A stretch of DNA of 5,834 bases from Woeseia sp. (GTDB lineage: Bacteria; Pseudomonadota; Gammaproteobacteria; Steroidobacterales; Woeseiaceae): contig QIHS01000431.1 of assembly GCA_003229095.1 (NCBI GenBank), positions 1 to 5,834 of the forward strand, given 5' to 3'. The position numbers were made by a program, and so were the translations under genes. A model generated the notes under the pieces. The model was not told the origin of the DNA, did not search any database, and saw only the letters and a program-made list of their open reading frames with translations. Of the stretch, positions 1 to 5,545 are shown one piece after another. Position 1 is the stretch's first letter, and the number at the start of each line of letters is the position of its first letter.

Positions 1-833
1 ATGATGCCGGACACCAGCCGCGCAGTGGGATAGAGGCGCGCTGTGTTAATGCCGGTCTCCAGCCCAAAAAATTCTTTGCGCGTTTCCAGTGCCATCACGA
101 CTTCTTCCAGCGAGCAATTGCCAGCTCGCTCACCTATACCATTTATCGTGCACTCGATTTGCCGCGCACCTGCATGTACGGCTGCCAGGCTATTTGCCAC
201 CGCCATACCAAGATCGTTGTGGCAGTGCACACTTAATGTGATGTTCTCAATGCCGTCTACATTGTCGTGCAGGTAGCGAAACAACTGGTCGAATTCTCCC
301 GGCACGGTATAGCCGACGGTGTCCGGAATATTGACGGTCGTCGCGCCGGCTTCGATGGCTGCACTAACGACCTCAGCAAGGTAGCCCAGTTCGGTGCGAG
401 AAGCGTCTTCTGGCGAAAATTCAACATCCTCACAAAGTTCGCGTGCCATCGTTATTGCGCCGACCGCGCTCTTAATGATTTCTTCCTTGGCCATCTTGAG
501 TTTGTATTCGCGATGTATCGCGCTGGTCGCAACAAATACATGAATACGGTGCTTGTCTGCGCCCTTGACCGCCGCGTGCACTTTCTGGATGTCTTCAGGG
601 TTGCATCGCGCGAGACCACAAATGACCGGGCCCATGTTCTCATCGGCAATGGACTTGACGGCATCAAAGTCCCCCGGTGAAGCGGCCGGAAAGCCGGCTT
701 CGATGATATCGACGTTGAGATCGGCAAGCGCCCGCGCAATTCTAAGTTTTTCTCTAAGCGTCATGCTGCAGCCAGGCGCCTGCTCACCGTCTCTCAGAGT
801 GGTATCGAAAATCTTGATGCGATTGCTTGCCAT
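1..833 (-). CDS. leuA: 2-isopropylmalate synthase, N-terminal 277 residues (runs off left edge)
   Basis: LeuA condenses acetyl-CoA with 2-oxoisovalerate to give 2-isopropylmalate, the first committed step of leucine synthesis, in the cytoplasm. The reading frame is open from the ATG at 833 to the window edge and matches the catalytic HMGL-like TIM barrel. Visible family signatures are TTLRDGEQ at residues 11-18 (R14 and metal ligand D15), NIPDTVGYT in mid-barrel, HCHND with metal ligands H203 and H205, and NGIGERAGN at 231-239 with metal ligand N239. About 277 of the roughly 515 residues usual for the family are present; the C-terminal regulatory domain that binds leucine would lie outside the window. 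The start is supported by GGAG at 844-841, seven bases before the ATG. It follows ilvC by 35 bases with no terminator between them, so both are probably one transcript controlled by the upstream attenuator. Identification is firm. Confidence 0.96.
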   Translation of the reverse strand, partial: MASNRIKIFDTTLRDGEQAPGCSMTLREKLRIARALADLNVDIIEAGFPAASPGDFDAVKSIADENMGPVICGLARCNPEDIQKVHAAVKGADKHRIHVFVATSAIHREYKLKMAKEEIIKSAVGAITMARELCEDVEFSPEDASRTELGYLAEVVSAAIEAGATTVNIPDTVGYTVPGEFDQLFRYLHDNVDGIENITLSVHCHNDLGMAVANSLAAVHAGARQIECTINGIGERAGNCSLEEVVMALETRKEFFGLETGINTARLYPTARLVSGI

Positions 834-868
834 GTTCTTTCTCCGTTTGGCACATAAGCCAACGAGTG

Positions 869-1855
869 TTAGTTCTCCAGCCAGTCCATCTGGCTGCGCA
901 GGCGCGCGCCAACCTCTTCAATCGGGTGATCGAGGTCTGCGGCCATCAGGCGTTTGTATTCAGGTTGTCCGGCTTTGTTCTCCTCAATCCAGCGTTTAGC
1001 AAAGGTGCCATCCTGGATATCGTCCAGCACTTCCTGCATTTTTCCCCTGACATGATCGTCAATAACGCGCGGGCCGCTGATCATGTCGCCCCAGGCAGCC
1101 GTTTCACTGATGAATTCGTGCATCTTTCGTATGCCGCCTTCGTGCAGCAGGTCGACGATGAGTTTGAGCTCGTGCATGACCTCGTAGTACGCCACTTCAG
1201 GTTGATAGCCCGCCTTGACGAGCGTGTCGTAGCCGGCGACAACCAGTTCTGTCGCACCGCCACAGAGCACTGCCTGTTCGCCAAAAAGATCCGTTTCTGT
1301 TTCTTCAGCGAAAGTTGTTTCAATGACACCCGCTCGTGCGCCACCGATGCCATCCGCATATGCCAGCGCCAGCGCCAGTGCATTGCCACTGCTGTCCTGC
1401 GCGATAGCGACCAGGCAGGGCACGCCGTGACCTTCAGTGTATTGGCGTCGAACCAGGTCGCCGGGTCCTTTGGGCGCGATCAGAACAACGTCAAGATCTT
1501 CCCGAGGCTCGATCTGTTTGTAGTGAATATTGAAGCCATGTGCAAAAAGCAACGCCGCGCCCTGATCGATATGTTCAAGGACAGACTGGTACAGTGACGA
1601 CTGAGATGTGTCGGGAGTCAGGAAGGCCACTATGGCAGCCCCGCATACAGCGTCCGCCGGCTCCTTTACCTGCAAGCCGTCCGCCTCCGCCCGGGCAAAG
1701 CTGGCGCCGCTCTTGCGAGCACCCACAATGACATTGTGTCCACTGTCCTTGAGGTTTAGCGCGTGTGCACGTCCCTGGCTGCCGTATCCCAGGATCGTAA
1801 TTTGTTTGCCTTGAAGGCACGAGCGATCTACATCTTTATCCGTATACATCTGCAT
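869..1855 (-). CDS. ilvC: Ketol-acid reductoisomerase, class I (NADP+)
   Basis: IlvC isomerises and reduces acetolactate or acetohydroxybutyrate to the dihydroxy acids on the way to valine, leucine and isoleucine, using NADPH and Mg2+. Counting from the ATG at 1855, the Rossmann motif GYGSQGRAHALN lies at residues 23-34, and R47/S49/S52 sit in the loop that normally contacts the NADPH phosphate. FAHGF at 104-108 carries the catalytic His106. ETETDLFGEQ carries metal ligands D189 and E193, and YEVMHE carries E225 and E229, with S250 in ISETA. At 328 residues it is the short class I form, not the longer enteric class II. Three close ATGs are possible (1858, 1855, 1849). AGGA at 1866-1863 gives spacings of 4, 7 and 13 bases, favouring 1855. 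The open frame continues to 1918, but that part lies inside the terminator and is not family sequence. The alternative start is the only uncertainty. Confidence 0.96.
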   Translation of the reverse strand: MQMYTDKDVDRSCLQGKQITILGYGSQGRAHALNLKDSGHNVIVGARKSGASFARAEADGLQVKEPADAVCGAAIVAFLTPDTSQSSLYQSVLEHIDQGAALLFAHGFNIHYKQIEPREDLDVVLIAPKGPGDLVRRQYTEGHGVPCLVAIAQDSSGNALALALAYADGIGGARAGVIETTFAEETETDLFGEQAVLCGGATELVVAGYDTLVKAGYQPEVAYYEVMHELKLIVDLLHEGGIRKMHEFISETAAWGDMISGPRVIDDHVRGKMQEVLDDIQDGTFAKRWIEENKAGQPEYKRLMAADLDHPIEEVGARLRSQMDWLEN

Positions 1856-1904
1856 CATTTTTTCCTGCAATTTGTTCGCGCCGGGTCTGTTGAGAACCGA
1901 CGCC

Positions 1905-1938
1905 AAAAAAAACCCCACAATCCTTGTTGGATGCGGGG
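1905..1938 (-). terminator. Intrinsic terminator acting as attenuator of ilvC-leuA
   Basis: Read on the minus strand, CCCCGCATCC (1938-1929) pairs with GGATTGTGGGG (1923-1913) across the loop AACAA, with one bulged T and one G-U pair. It is followed directly by eight T (1912-1905). This is a complete intrinsic terminator lying between the promoter and ilvC, 50 bases before the ilvC start and 31 bases after the leader-peptide stop codon. Its place inside a leader rather than after a gene indicates transcription attenuation. On the plus strand the run of A precedes the stem, so it does not serve plus-strand transcripts. Confidence 0.87.
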
Positions 1939-1978
1939 CGGGCGTTTGATGAAATTCTGTGGTTTGACGCTACCCCCG
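1934..1978 (-). promoter_or_regulatory. Predicted antiterminator hairpin competing with the attenuator
   Basis: On the minus strand CGGGGGTAGCGT (1978-1967) can pair with ACGCCCGCCCCG (1945-1934). GCGT/ACGC forms an inner helix and CGGGG/CCCCG an outer helix, separated by a 3x3 internal loop, with a 21-base terminal loop. The right arm includes the CCCCG that forms the 5' arm of the terminator, so the two structures exclude each other. The left arm covers the leader-peptide stop codon. A ribosome that finishes the leader would mask this arm and allow termination; one stalled at codons 20-25 would leave it free. No folding energy was calculated. Confidence 0.6.
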
Positions 1979-2071
1979 AAGGCTCCCGATAAGGAACACG
2001 AGAACAGGCAGCACAAATCGCAAACGGGTGATTGCGGTTGCCTGACCATTGAAACGCGGTTTGAATTCCAT
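1970..2071 (-). CDS. Leader peptide of the ilvC-leuA operon, 33 aa
   Basis: This small ORF encodes 33 residues starting MEFKPRFNGQ and ending with LRFVLPVLVFLIGSLRG (residues 17-33). Nine of those last 17 codons are Leu, Val or Ile (five Leu, three Val, one Ile), and there is another Ile at residue 14. Such a concentration just ahead of a terminator is the hallmark of ribosome-mediated attenuation, as in the enteric ilv and leu leaders. The peptide itself probably has no function; its translation measures charged tRNA. The stop TAG (1972-1970) lies inside the left arm of the predicted antiterminator. No Shine-Dalgarno sequence precedes the ATG, and the promoter -10 box ends only eight bases upstream, so the message may be leaderless or nearly so. 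The hydrophobic run could be mistaken for a membrane segment, but position and codon content favour a regulatory leader. Confidence 0.82.
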   Translation of the reverse strand: MEFKPRFNGQATAITRLRFVLPVLVFLIGSLRG

Positions 2072-2079
2072 AAGCGAGG

Positions 2080-2108
2080 ATAATGTTGCAACCACCGGGT
2101 GATGTCAA
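2080..2108 (-). promoter_or_regulatory. Sigma70-like promoter for leader-ilvC-leuA
   Basis: On the minus strand a perfect -35 box TTGACA (2108-2103) is followed after exactly 17 bases by CATTAT (2085-2080), four of six matches to the -10 consensus. Transcription would begin near 2073-2071, at or just before the ATG of the leader peptide. It is the best promoter match upstream of ilvC, and its position fits the attenuation layout. The weak -10 and the lack of experimental support limit confidence. Confidence 0.65.
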
Positions 2109-2168
2109 CTGCTTTAATTTCAGTTACTTGTGTTACAAATTCGTTAATTTGACGCGCTCGGGGCACGC

Positions 2169-2205
2169 CGTCACGGCTTCGTCAAGCAAGATTGTCAACG
2201 TGACG
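2169..2205. repeat. Inverted repeat upstream of the ilvC promoter
   Basis: CGTCACG (2169-2175) and CGTGACG (2199-2205) are perfect 7-base inverted copies separated by 23 bases. They sit about 60 to 100 bases upstream of the ilvC -35 box. This could be a two-site operator for a regulator of the operon, but seven bases is short and no family could be assigned. No T-run follows on either strand, so it is not a terminator. Confidence 0.3.
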
Positions 2206-2708
2206 AATGTACCTTAAGAAAGGAATGCAAACCATTGATTAAAAACGTTATCAAGTTGGAATTATTCGTGAATCAAGGTGATAGTTGCATAGAGATTGGT
2301 TTGCAAGGAAGATTTTCAGATCGGGAGAACTAGCGATCTATTCCCAAAGTTCGCAATTTGCCAGTGCGTACAAAGATCAGCAAAGTGCGCGAGCACAATC
2401 CTCAATATTCAGGGCCAGCGTTAAACGGCAATTTCAGACGAAACTTTGTGATCGGGACATAATGCCACGCAGCCTGATTAACAAGGGCTGGCGATATATG
2501 ATGCTTGTGGTACTCTTGCTCTTCAACAAGGCGGGACCCGATATCAAAGACTGGTGGAACAGGGGTGTGACACTGGTTGGGCGGTCTAAAAAAATTAAAC
2601 AAAAAGGGTTTCAAGCAGAAATAATCGCCACGACGGTAGTGGAGAGGGTCGCGGGCGTAAGGGGGATCGCATGCACAAGGGTGCAATCCGTCTGTCTGTT
2701 GCGCACGT
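2206..2708. other. Intergenic stretch with no supported gene
   Basis: This is the core of the divergent spacer between the ilvC-leuA promoter and the DUF3450 operon. A 178-codon frame is open on the plus strand from a TTG at 2285 to a TAA at 2819-2821, but it has no ribosome binding site, no ATG near its start and no recognisable protein motif. A minus-strand frame at 2402-2686 is equally featureless. I found no tRNA, no known riboswitch core, no insertion-sequence ends and no CRISPR repeats. A small imperfect hairpin at 2664-2689 has no T-run. The length is generous for a promoter region, so an unrecognised small RNA or a decayed gene cannot be excluded. Confidence 0.5.
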
Positions 2709-2758
2709 TTTCAATTGACAAGTTGTTTCAATTAAGAATTGTTTCAATTAGCAAGTTG
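2709..2758. repeat. Three tandem 16-17 bp repeats, possible operator array
   Basis: Three consecutive imperfect copies follow one another without gaps: TTTCAATTGACAAGTTG (2709-2725), TTTCAATTAAGAATTG (2726-2741) and TTTCAATTAGCAAGTTG (2742-2758). Each copy is itself roughly palindromic, with CAATT facing AAGTTG or AATTG. The array ends 28 bases before the candidate -10 box of the DUF3450-ttpC-exbB operon and 72 bases before its ATG. Helical-turn-like spacing and dyad units suggest binding sites for a dimeric regulator. It does not resemble the consensus Fur box in any way I could confirm. Confidence 0.55.
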
Positions 2759-2786
2759 TCAGATGATTACTCTGCGCCACTCTCTC

Positions 2787-2792
2787 TATATT
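2787..2792 (+). promoter_or_regulatory. Candidate -10 box for the DUF3450-ttpC-exbB-exbD operon
   Basis: TATATT matches the sigma70 -10 consensus at five of six positions and would place the transcript start near 2799, giving a 5' leader of about 32 bases with a good ribosome binding site. No good -35 box exists at 16-18 bases upstream (the 17-base spacing gives TGATTA), which fits a promoter that relies on an activator. The triple repeat just upstream is a natural candidate site. The perfect palindrome AATAATTATT (2794-2803) overlaps the expected start. Confidence 0.4.
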
Positions 2793-2819
2793 CAATAATT
2801 ATTAAAAACTCGATGTATT

Positions 2820-2833
2820 AAGGAGTATCAATG
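2820..2833 (+). promoter_or_regulatory. Ribosome binding site and ATG, out of frame with the DUF3450 body
   Basis: AAGGAG (2820-2825) stands five bases before an ATG at 2831, an ideal initiation site and far better than anything ahead of the GTG at 2868. From this ATG the frame reads MKRCKYSSRQMTSAAIAV, a good signal-peptide beginning, but then ends at a TGA after 30 codons. The expected rest of the signal peptide (LATGSVFAQ) is in the frame of the downstream protein. The site is therefore probably the true start of the DUF3450 gene, separated from it by an indel near 2876-2883. Confidence 0.75.
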
Positions 2834-2867
2834 AAACGGTGCAAATACAGCAGCCGGCAGATGACAA

Positions 2868-3596
2868 GTGCAGCCATTGCAGTTAGCCACTGGCAGCGTC
2901 TTCGCTCAGACAGAAAGTGTTGATAGGGTTCTTTCGGCAGACATGCAGCGTTTATCGCTCGCACAAGAGTCTCAGGAACGCATTAACCAGGTCGTCGAAG
3001 TCACACGTTCTCTCGCCGATAACTATCGTGCGATCAATAAAGAAATCGACGGACTCAAGGTTTACAACCGCCTGATGACGGCACAGACCAACGGTCAGCA
3101 AGCGACGTTGGAACAGGTCGACGTTATTAACCGGCAAATCTTTCCGCTGATGGAGAGGATGATTGACGGTCTCGAACAGTCAATCGCCCTGGATATACCG
3201 TTTCTAATGGCGGAGAGAAGCAAGCGCGTTGCCGACCTGAAAGAAATCATGGAACGCTCGGATGTCAGCGTCGCGGAAAAGTTCCGTAAGGTGATGGAGG
3301 CGTATCAGATTGAAGGCGATTACGGTACTTCCAGCGAGTGGTACAAAGATGAAATTGCACTCGACGGTGTTAATCGCGAATACACCATGTTGCGCGTTGG
3401 TCGTATCGGGCTCTATTTCCAGTCGGATGACACTGAAATCACTGGCTGGTGGAGTTCAGAAAATGGCCAGTATGAGAGGCTTGACAGTGAGCATCGCAAC
3501 GAAATCCGTAAAGGTATTCGAATTGCACGCCAACTCGTCGCACCGGAGCTTATTTTGATCCCGGTACCTGTCGCTAAACCAGCCGGGGGAGCCTGA
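2868..3596 (+). CDS. DUF3450 family periplasmic protein, TonB2-cluster type; apparent N-terminal frameshift
   Basis: DUF3450 proteins are exported coiled-coil proteins encoded beside TtpC-ExbB-ExbD; their molecular role is not established, but context implies support of TonB-dependent transport. Numbered from GTG 2868, the sequence shows a helical N-terminal part, GLKVYN at 62-67, PLMERMIDGLE from 93, DIPFL from 109, SDVSVAEKFRKVMEAYQIE near 130-148, and a C-terminal half with LRVGRIGLYFQ and RKGIRIARQL, all typical of the family. The 242 residues cover essentially the whole mature protein. Residues 7-13 (TGSVFAQ) are the end of a signal peptide with likely cleavage after SVFA, but its basic and hydrophobic start lies in another frame from the ATG at 2831. 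The GTG has no ribosome binding site, so the gene is probably frameshifted or the sequence contains an error. Four bases separate it from ttpC, indicating one operon. Confidence 0.88.
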   Translation: MQPLQLATGSVFAQTESVDRVLSADMQRLSLAQESQERINQVVEVTRSLADNYRAINKEIDGLKVYNRLMTAQTNGQQATLEQVDVINRQIFPLMERMIDGLEQSIALDIPFLMAERSKRVADLKEIMERSDVSVAEKFRKVMEAYQIEGDYGTSSEWYKDEIALDGVNREYTMLRVGRIGLYFQSDDTEITGWWSSENGQYERLDSEHRNEIRKGIRIARQLVAPELILIPVPVAKPAGGA

Positions 3597-3600
3597 ATCA

Positions 3601-4956
3601 ATGAAACGTATAACAATAATTATTGCCAGCATTCTTTTTGCGATGGGTGCTGCACAGGCCCAGGATAACGCCAGTACGATGGAGGAGCTCCTCAATCAAA
3701 TCGAGCGAGGACAGGCCAGGGATAGCGCGGAAGCGCAGCAGCGCGAAGCGCGTTTTGCCGAGTCTCGCGGCAACCAGCAAGGGCTTGTTAATCAGGCTCG
3801 AGGTGAGCGAACCGGGCAGGAACGAAACAGTGAGCGCCTGGAAGCATTGTTCAACAGCAATCAGGAAAGGATTGGGGTAGCACGGGAAGCACTTGATGAA
3901 AGACTAGGCGCGCTCAAGGAATTGTTTGGTGTGTTGCAGACAATAACCGGTGACGCGCAAGGTCGATTCAATACGTCTTTGACCAGCATCCAGTATCCTG
4001 ATCGTGAGGACTTCCTTGTTAAGCTCGGTGGCAAGATGGCGGGTGCCAACTCGCTCGCGTCCATTGAGGAAATCGAACAGCTGTGGTTCGAATTGCAGCG
4101 GGAAATCACAGAATCGGGCAAAATCGTTCGCTTCGCGCACCAGATAACGACTGCGGGTGGTGAAGTTATCACGACCGACATTGTGCGAGTGGGTACCTTC
4201 AACATTGTTTATGAAGGCGGCTATCTCAGATACAGCGAAACCGGCTCTGTTGTTGAATTACAGCGCCAACCTGACCAAAGCCGATACACAAACTCGACCG
4301 GCGATATCATGGCCGCGACCACCGGGCCGGTGAAATTTGGGCTGGATGGTACTCGTGGCAGCATTCTCGACCTGCTGGTCGAATCGCCGACCGTCATGGA
4401 TCGTGTTCATCAGGGCGGCATCGTGGGCTACTGTATTATCGGTCTTGGTTTTATCGGACTGTTGATTGCTTTTGTACGCTGGATTGGATTGTCGTCTGAT
4501 TCTCGACGGGTCAGCGCTCAGCTCAAGAGCGACACGGCCAGTTCGGATAACCCGCTGGGCCGTGTGCTTGCAGCGTACGAAGCCAACGCAAATGCCGATA
4601 CCGAGACGATTGAACTGAAACTCAGTGAAGCGGCATTGAAAGAAATGCCCGGCCTGACGAAAGGCTTACTGTTCATCAAGGTTATCTCCGTTGTGGCGCC
4701 GTTGATGGGGCTGCTCGGCACAGTGACCGGCATGATCAAGACCTTCCAGGTCATCACGCTTTACGGTGCTGGCGATCCGAAGATGATGGCAGGCGGTATT
4801 TCGCAGGCATTGATGACAACGGTGCTGGGTCTGGTCGTGGCAATTCCAATGGTTTTGATTCACACGTTGGTAAGCGGGCAGAGTCGCAAGATCATCAACA
4901 TCCTTCAGTCACAGAGTGCGGGCATTGTCGCCACGCATTCCGAAAAGCAGGGCTAA
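3601..4956 (+). CDS. ttpC: TtpC: ExbB/TolQ-type proton channel subunit with long periplasmic N-terminus
   Basis: TtpC belongs to the MotA/TolQ/ExbB family and is needed, with ExbB2, ExbD2 and TonB2, for TonB2-dependent iron uptake in Vibrio. The 451 residues start with a signal peptide (cleavage likely after AQA at 18-20). A Gln/Glu/Arg-rich predicted coiled coil covers about 22-117, followed by a globular periplasmic region to about 265. Then come three membrane segments at about 274-295, 356-378 and 403-425. The second contains the family motif PLMGLLGTVTGMI (367-379). The length matches TtpC and is nearly twice that of plain ExbB. GGGGGAG (3585-3591) lies nine bases before the ATG and overlaps the end of the DUF3450 gene, suggesting translational coupling. 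The gene is intact. A general ExbB/TolQ label would also be correct, but the N-terminal extension and neighbours favour TtpC. Confidence 0.92.
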   Translation: MKRITIIIASILFAMGAAQAQDNASTMEELLNQIERGQARDSAEAQQREARFAESRGNQQGLVNQARGERTGQERNSERLEALFNSNQERIGVAREALDERLGALKELFGVLQTITGDAQGRFNTSLTSIQYPDREDFLVKLGGKMAGANSLASIEEIEQLWFELQREITESGKIVRFAHQITTAGGEVITTDIVRVGTFNIVYEGGYLRYSETGSVVELQRQPDQSRYTNSTGDIMAATTGPVKFGLDGTRGSILDLLVESPTVMDRVHQGGIVGYCIIGLGFIGLLIAFVRWIGLSSDSRRVSAQLKSDTASSDNPLGRVLAAYEANANADTETIELKLSEAALKEMPGLTKGLLFIKVISVVAPLMGLLGTVTGMIKTFQVITLYGAGDPKMMAGGISQALMTTVLGLVVAIPMVLIHTLVSGQSRKIINILQSQSAGIVATHSEKQG

Positions 4957-4976
4957 CGCCCGGCTGAGGAGAGGCA

Positions 4977-5504
4977 ATGCTTTGGCTAACTGACAGCTTT
5001 GAGGCGATACGAGACTTCATGGAGTTGGGCGGGACGGTATTGAGCTGGATAGCGCTCGTGATATTTCTGATGTGGGTCCTGATCATCGAGCGGTTACTGT
5101 ATTTCCGCAAACCGATGAAAAAGATGGCAGCAGATATTCACGAGAGTTGGGAAGCGCGACCGGAACGTCGTTCGTGGAATGCACACATGATCCGCGAGGG
5201 AATGATTTCTCGGTTTTCGGAAGCGACGATCGGCTCTATTGCCATGATTCAAACCATGGTGGCGTTGTGCCCCTTGCTTGGATTGCTGGGTACCGTTACC
5301 GGAATGATCAAGGTGTTCGGTGTATTGGCGGTCTCGGGCTCTGGAAACGTACGTGCAATGGCAGCTGGCGTATCGAACGCAACAGTGCCAACAATGGCGG
5401 GAATGGTAGGCGCACTCTCCGGGGTGCTTCTTGTAACGTTATTAACCCGCCGCGCGGCGCGTGAGATTGAGTTCCTTGAGGACTCACTTACGATGGATCA
5501 CTAA
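4977..5504 (+). CDS. exbB: ExbB, inner-membrane proton channel subunit (ExbB2 type)
   Basis: ExbB forms the pentameric membrane scaffold that, with ExbD, uses proton flow to energise TonB. The 175 residues show three membrane segments at about 18-37, 85-109 and 135-157. The second holds PLLGLLGTVTGMI (99-111), and the third is preceded by GVSNATVPTMAGMVGALSG (131-149), the strongly conserved family stretch. The cytoplasmic loop between segments one and two is short, as in the ExbB2 subfamily. GAGGAG (4966-4971) lies five bases before the ATG, and the gene begins 20 bases after ttpC. Its motif is nearly identical to that in TtpC (PLMGLLGTVTGMI), showing that the two are paralogues retained side by side. 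The reading frame is intact, ending LTMDH. Identification is firm; the exact transport substrate cannot be told from the sequence. Confidence 0.94.
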   Translation: MLWLTDSFEAIRDFMELGGTVLSWIALVIFLMWVLIIERLLYFRKPMKKMAADIHESWEARPERRSWNAHMIREGMISRFSEATIGSIAMIQTMVALCPLLGLLGTVTGMIKVFGVLAVSGSGNVRAMAAGVSNATVPTMAGMVGALSGVLLVTLLTRRAAREIEFLEDSLTMDH

Positions 5505-5519
5505 AAGGACTCTGTAATG
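5505..5519 (+). promoter_or_regulatory. Ribosome binding site and ATG for exbD, out of frame with its body
   Basis: AAGGA (5505-5509) immediately follows the exbB stop codon and is seven bases before the ATG at 5517, an ideal start for the next operon gene. From it the frame begins MRRANTG, a typical ExbD opening, but then loses similarity and stops at TGA 5622-5624 after 35 codons. The conserved ExbD sequence lies in another frame, in which a TAG occurs at 5522-5524. This site is very probably the original exbD start, separated from the body by an indel around 5534-5538. Confidence 0.75.
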
Positions 5520-5545
5520 CGTAGAGCAAATACTGGATCACACCA

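Noticed and set aside
267..1597. Several plus-strand open frames of 130-256 codons opposite leuA and ilvC
   Set aside because: They are antisense shadows of two strongly conserved genes and show no ribosome binding sites or family motifs.
1856..1918. N-terminal extension of ilvC to an ATG at 1918
   Set aside because: The extra 21 residues start inside the terminator stem and are not part of the reductoisomerase family; the ribosome binding site at 1866-1863 favours 1855 or 1858.
1855..2166. Two minus-strand frames of about 90-100 codons across the ilvC leader
   Set aside because: They run through the promoter, leader peptide and terminator in other frames and have no initiation signals; the 33-codon leader explains the region better.
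2402..2686. Minus-strand 94-codon frame in the spacer
   Set aside because: No ribosome binding site, atypical composition and no recognisable similarity.
2664..2689. Small hairpin GGAT...GCAC AAGG GTGC...ATCC as a possible terminator
   Set aside because: Only two four-base helices separated by an uneven internal loop, with no T-run on either side.
2794..2803. AATAATTATT palindrome as a Fur box
   Set aside because: It is only ten bases long, lacks the repeated GATAAT hexamers, and AT-rich palindromes are frequent near promoters.
5494..5541. Direct repeat TGGATCAC at 5494-5501 and 5534-5541 as a mobile-element target duplication
   Set aside because: Only 32 bases lie between the copies, with no transposon ends; an eight-base match is plausible by chance and both copies lie in or beside coding sequence.
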